Source: an uncultured Lachnospiraceae bacterium (GTDB lineage: Bacteria > Bacillota > Clostridia > Lachnospirales > Lachnospiraceae). Taken from it: a DNA stretch of 13,478 bases. Position 1 is the stretch's first letter. Every line of letters begins with the position of its first letter. Below the pieces are notes generated by a model. The model worked only from the letters and a program-made list of their open reading frames with translations. It did not search any database and had not been told where the DNA came from. Position numbers and translations under genes: made by a program. Below, piece by piece: positions 13,094 through 13,478 of this stretch. Location: positions 1 to 13,478 of the forward strand of contig CAMWYL010000043.1 in the NCBI GenBank assembly GCA_947178465.1, given 5' to 3'.

Positions 13094-13478
13094 TCCCTTT
13101 TATTCACTTTTATGCGATTTAATTCAATTTTTTTATCTCTGTAGTCAATCGGCAAGGTTGAACCGATCTCACGATAGTATACATTTTCGATGTAATCATT
13201 GGCTCCAAGCTTCATCCCACGTACGCCGACAGCGGTTTTCTTAAGCTCCGATACCTCGTTGATATCAAAGCGCAGAAAATAGCCGTCCTTACTCTGCAAA
13301 ATTACATGCATCTGCACGTTGATGACCTCAATGCTTACAATCTCATCATTTTCAGCAAGCTTTGTTGAGGCGACGGTTCTCTTTGCAACATCAAATTCTC
13401 CGCCGCTGACAATCTTACACATGGACTGCTTCGTGACAAACAGCAGACGGTACAGATTCAGCTCGGATTGGCTTGTGA
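13066..13478 (-). CDS. DNA gyrase/topoisomerase IV subunit A, C-terminal fragment
   Basis: The gene enters from the right edge; the last 136 codons are visible. The residues ahead of the first internal ATG continue in frame (SQSELNLYRLLFVTKQSM), so it is not a separate short gene. The sequence matches blades of the C-terminal beta-pinwheel that wraps DNA in GyrA and ParC: LLFVTKQSMCKIVSGGEF, then HVILQSKDGYFLRFDINEV and the conserved TAVGVRGMKLGANDYI. The end is a basic tail (KVNKRDSKGTKLKV). The GyrA box and the catalytic tyrosine domain are out of the window, so gyrase and topoisomerase IV cannot be told apart here. It is followed after 42 bases by rsmD. Confidence 0.85.
   Translation of the reverse strand, partial: TSQSELNLYRLLFVTKQSMCKIVSGGEFDVAKRTVASTKLAENDEIVSIEVINVQMHVILQSKDGYFLRFDINEVSELKKTAVGVRGMKLGANDYIENVYYREIGSTLPIDYRDKKIELNRIKVNKRDSKGTKLKV

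Noticed and set aside
1..13478. Mobile element, phage, CRISPR, defence or toxin-antitoxin system
   Set aside because: No transposase, integrase, repeat-spacer pattern or known defence domain is visible; every sizeable stretch is filled by housekeeping or conserved chromosomal genes.

Overview
The window looks like ordinary chromosome from a Gram-positive, probably spore-forming clostridial bacterium, most likely Lachnospiraceae-like. This is inferred from the gene content: short-form HisG paired with HisZ, a RecU-type Holliday junction resolvase (a Firmicutes family), a YlbJ-type membrane protein, the rsmD-coaD cluster, strong Shine-Dalgarno sites and moderate GC. Almost everything lies on the minus strand. 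I see no mobile element, CRISPR array, phage gene or stable RNA gene.

Reading in the direction of minus-strand transcription (right to left), there are three transcription units. (A) 13478-10211: the C-terminal end of a GyrA/ParC-type topoisomerase subunit, then rsmD (16S rRNA methyltransferase), coaD (CoA synthesis), a coiled-coil protein with an internal repeat, and a secreted N-acetylmuramoyl-L-alanine amidase. A good promoter candidate overlaps the topoisomerase stop codon, just ahead of rsmD. A single plus-strand gene, a YlbJ-type polytopic membrane protein (9239-10183), converges on the amidase gene. (B) 9142-3476: a compact set of six genes, rsuA-type pseudouridine synthase, ygiQ-type radical SAM protein, a short-chain dehydrogenase, an unrecognised two-helix membrane protein, an RluA-family pseudouridine synthase and RecU. 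Gaps run from a 4-base overlap to 59 bases. (C) 3472-1: a histidine biosynthesis operon, hisZ-hisG-hisD-hisB, the last cut by the window edge. It has a near-consensus sigma-A promoter whose spacer holds an inverted repeat that could be an operator.

HisZ and HisG together form ATP phosphoribosyltransferase, the first step of histidine synthesis; HisD performs the last two oxidations and HisB a middle dehydration. Unit B mixes rRNA modification and recombination genes with proteins of unknown role. Unit A joins ribosome maturation, CoA synthesis and cell-wall hydrolysis.

No clear new system is present. The least explained items are the perfect hairpins placed on or just after stop codons at several gene ends without U tracts, the two divergent or operator-like inverted repeats, the unrecognised membrane protein, the repeat-bearing coiled-coil protein and the uncharacterised YgiQ enzyme with its second cysteine cluster.
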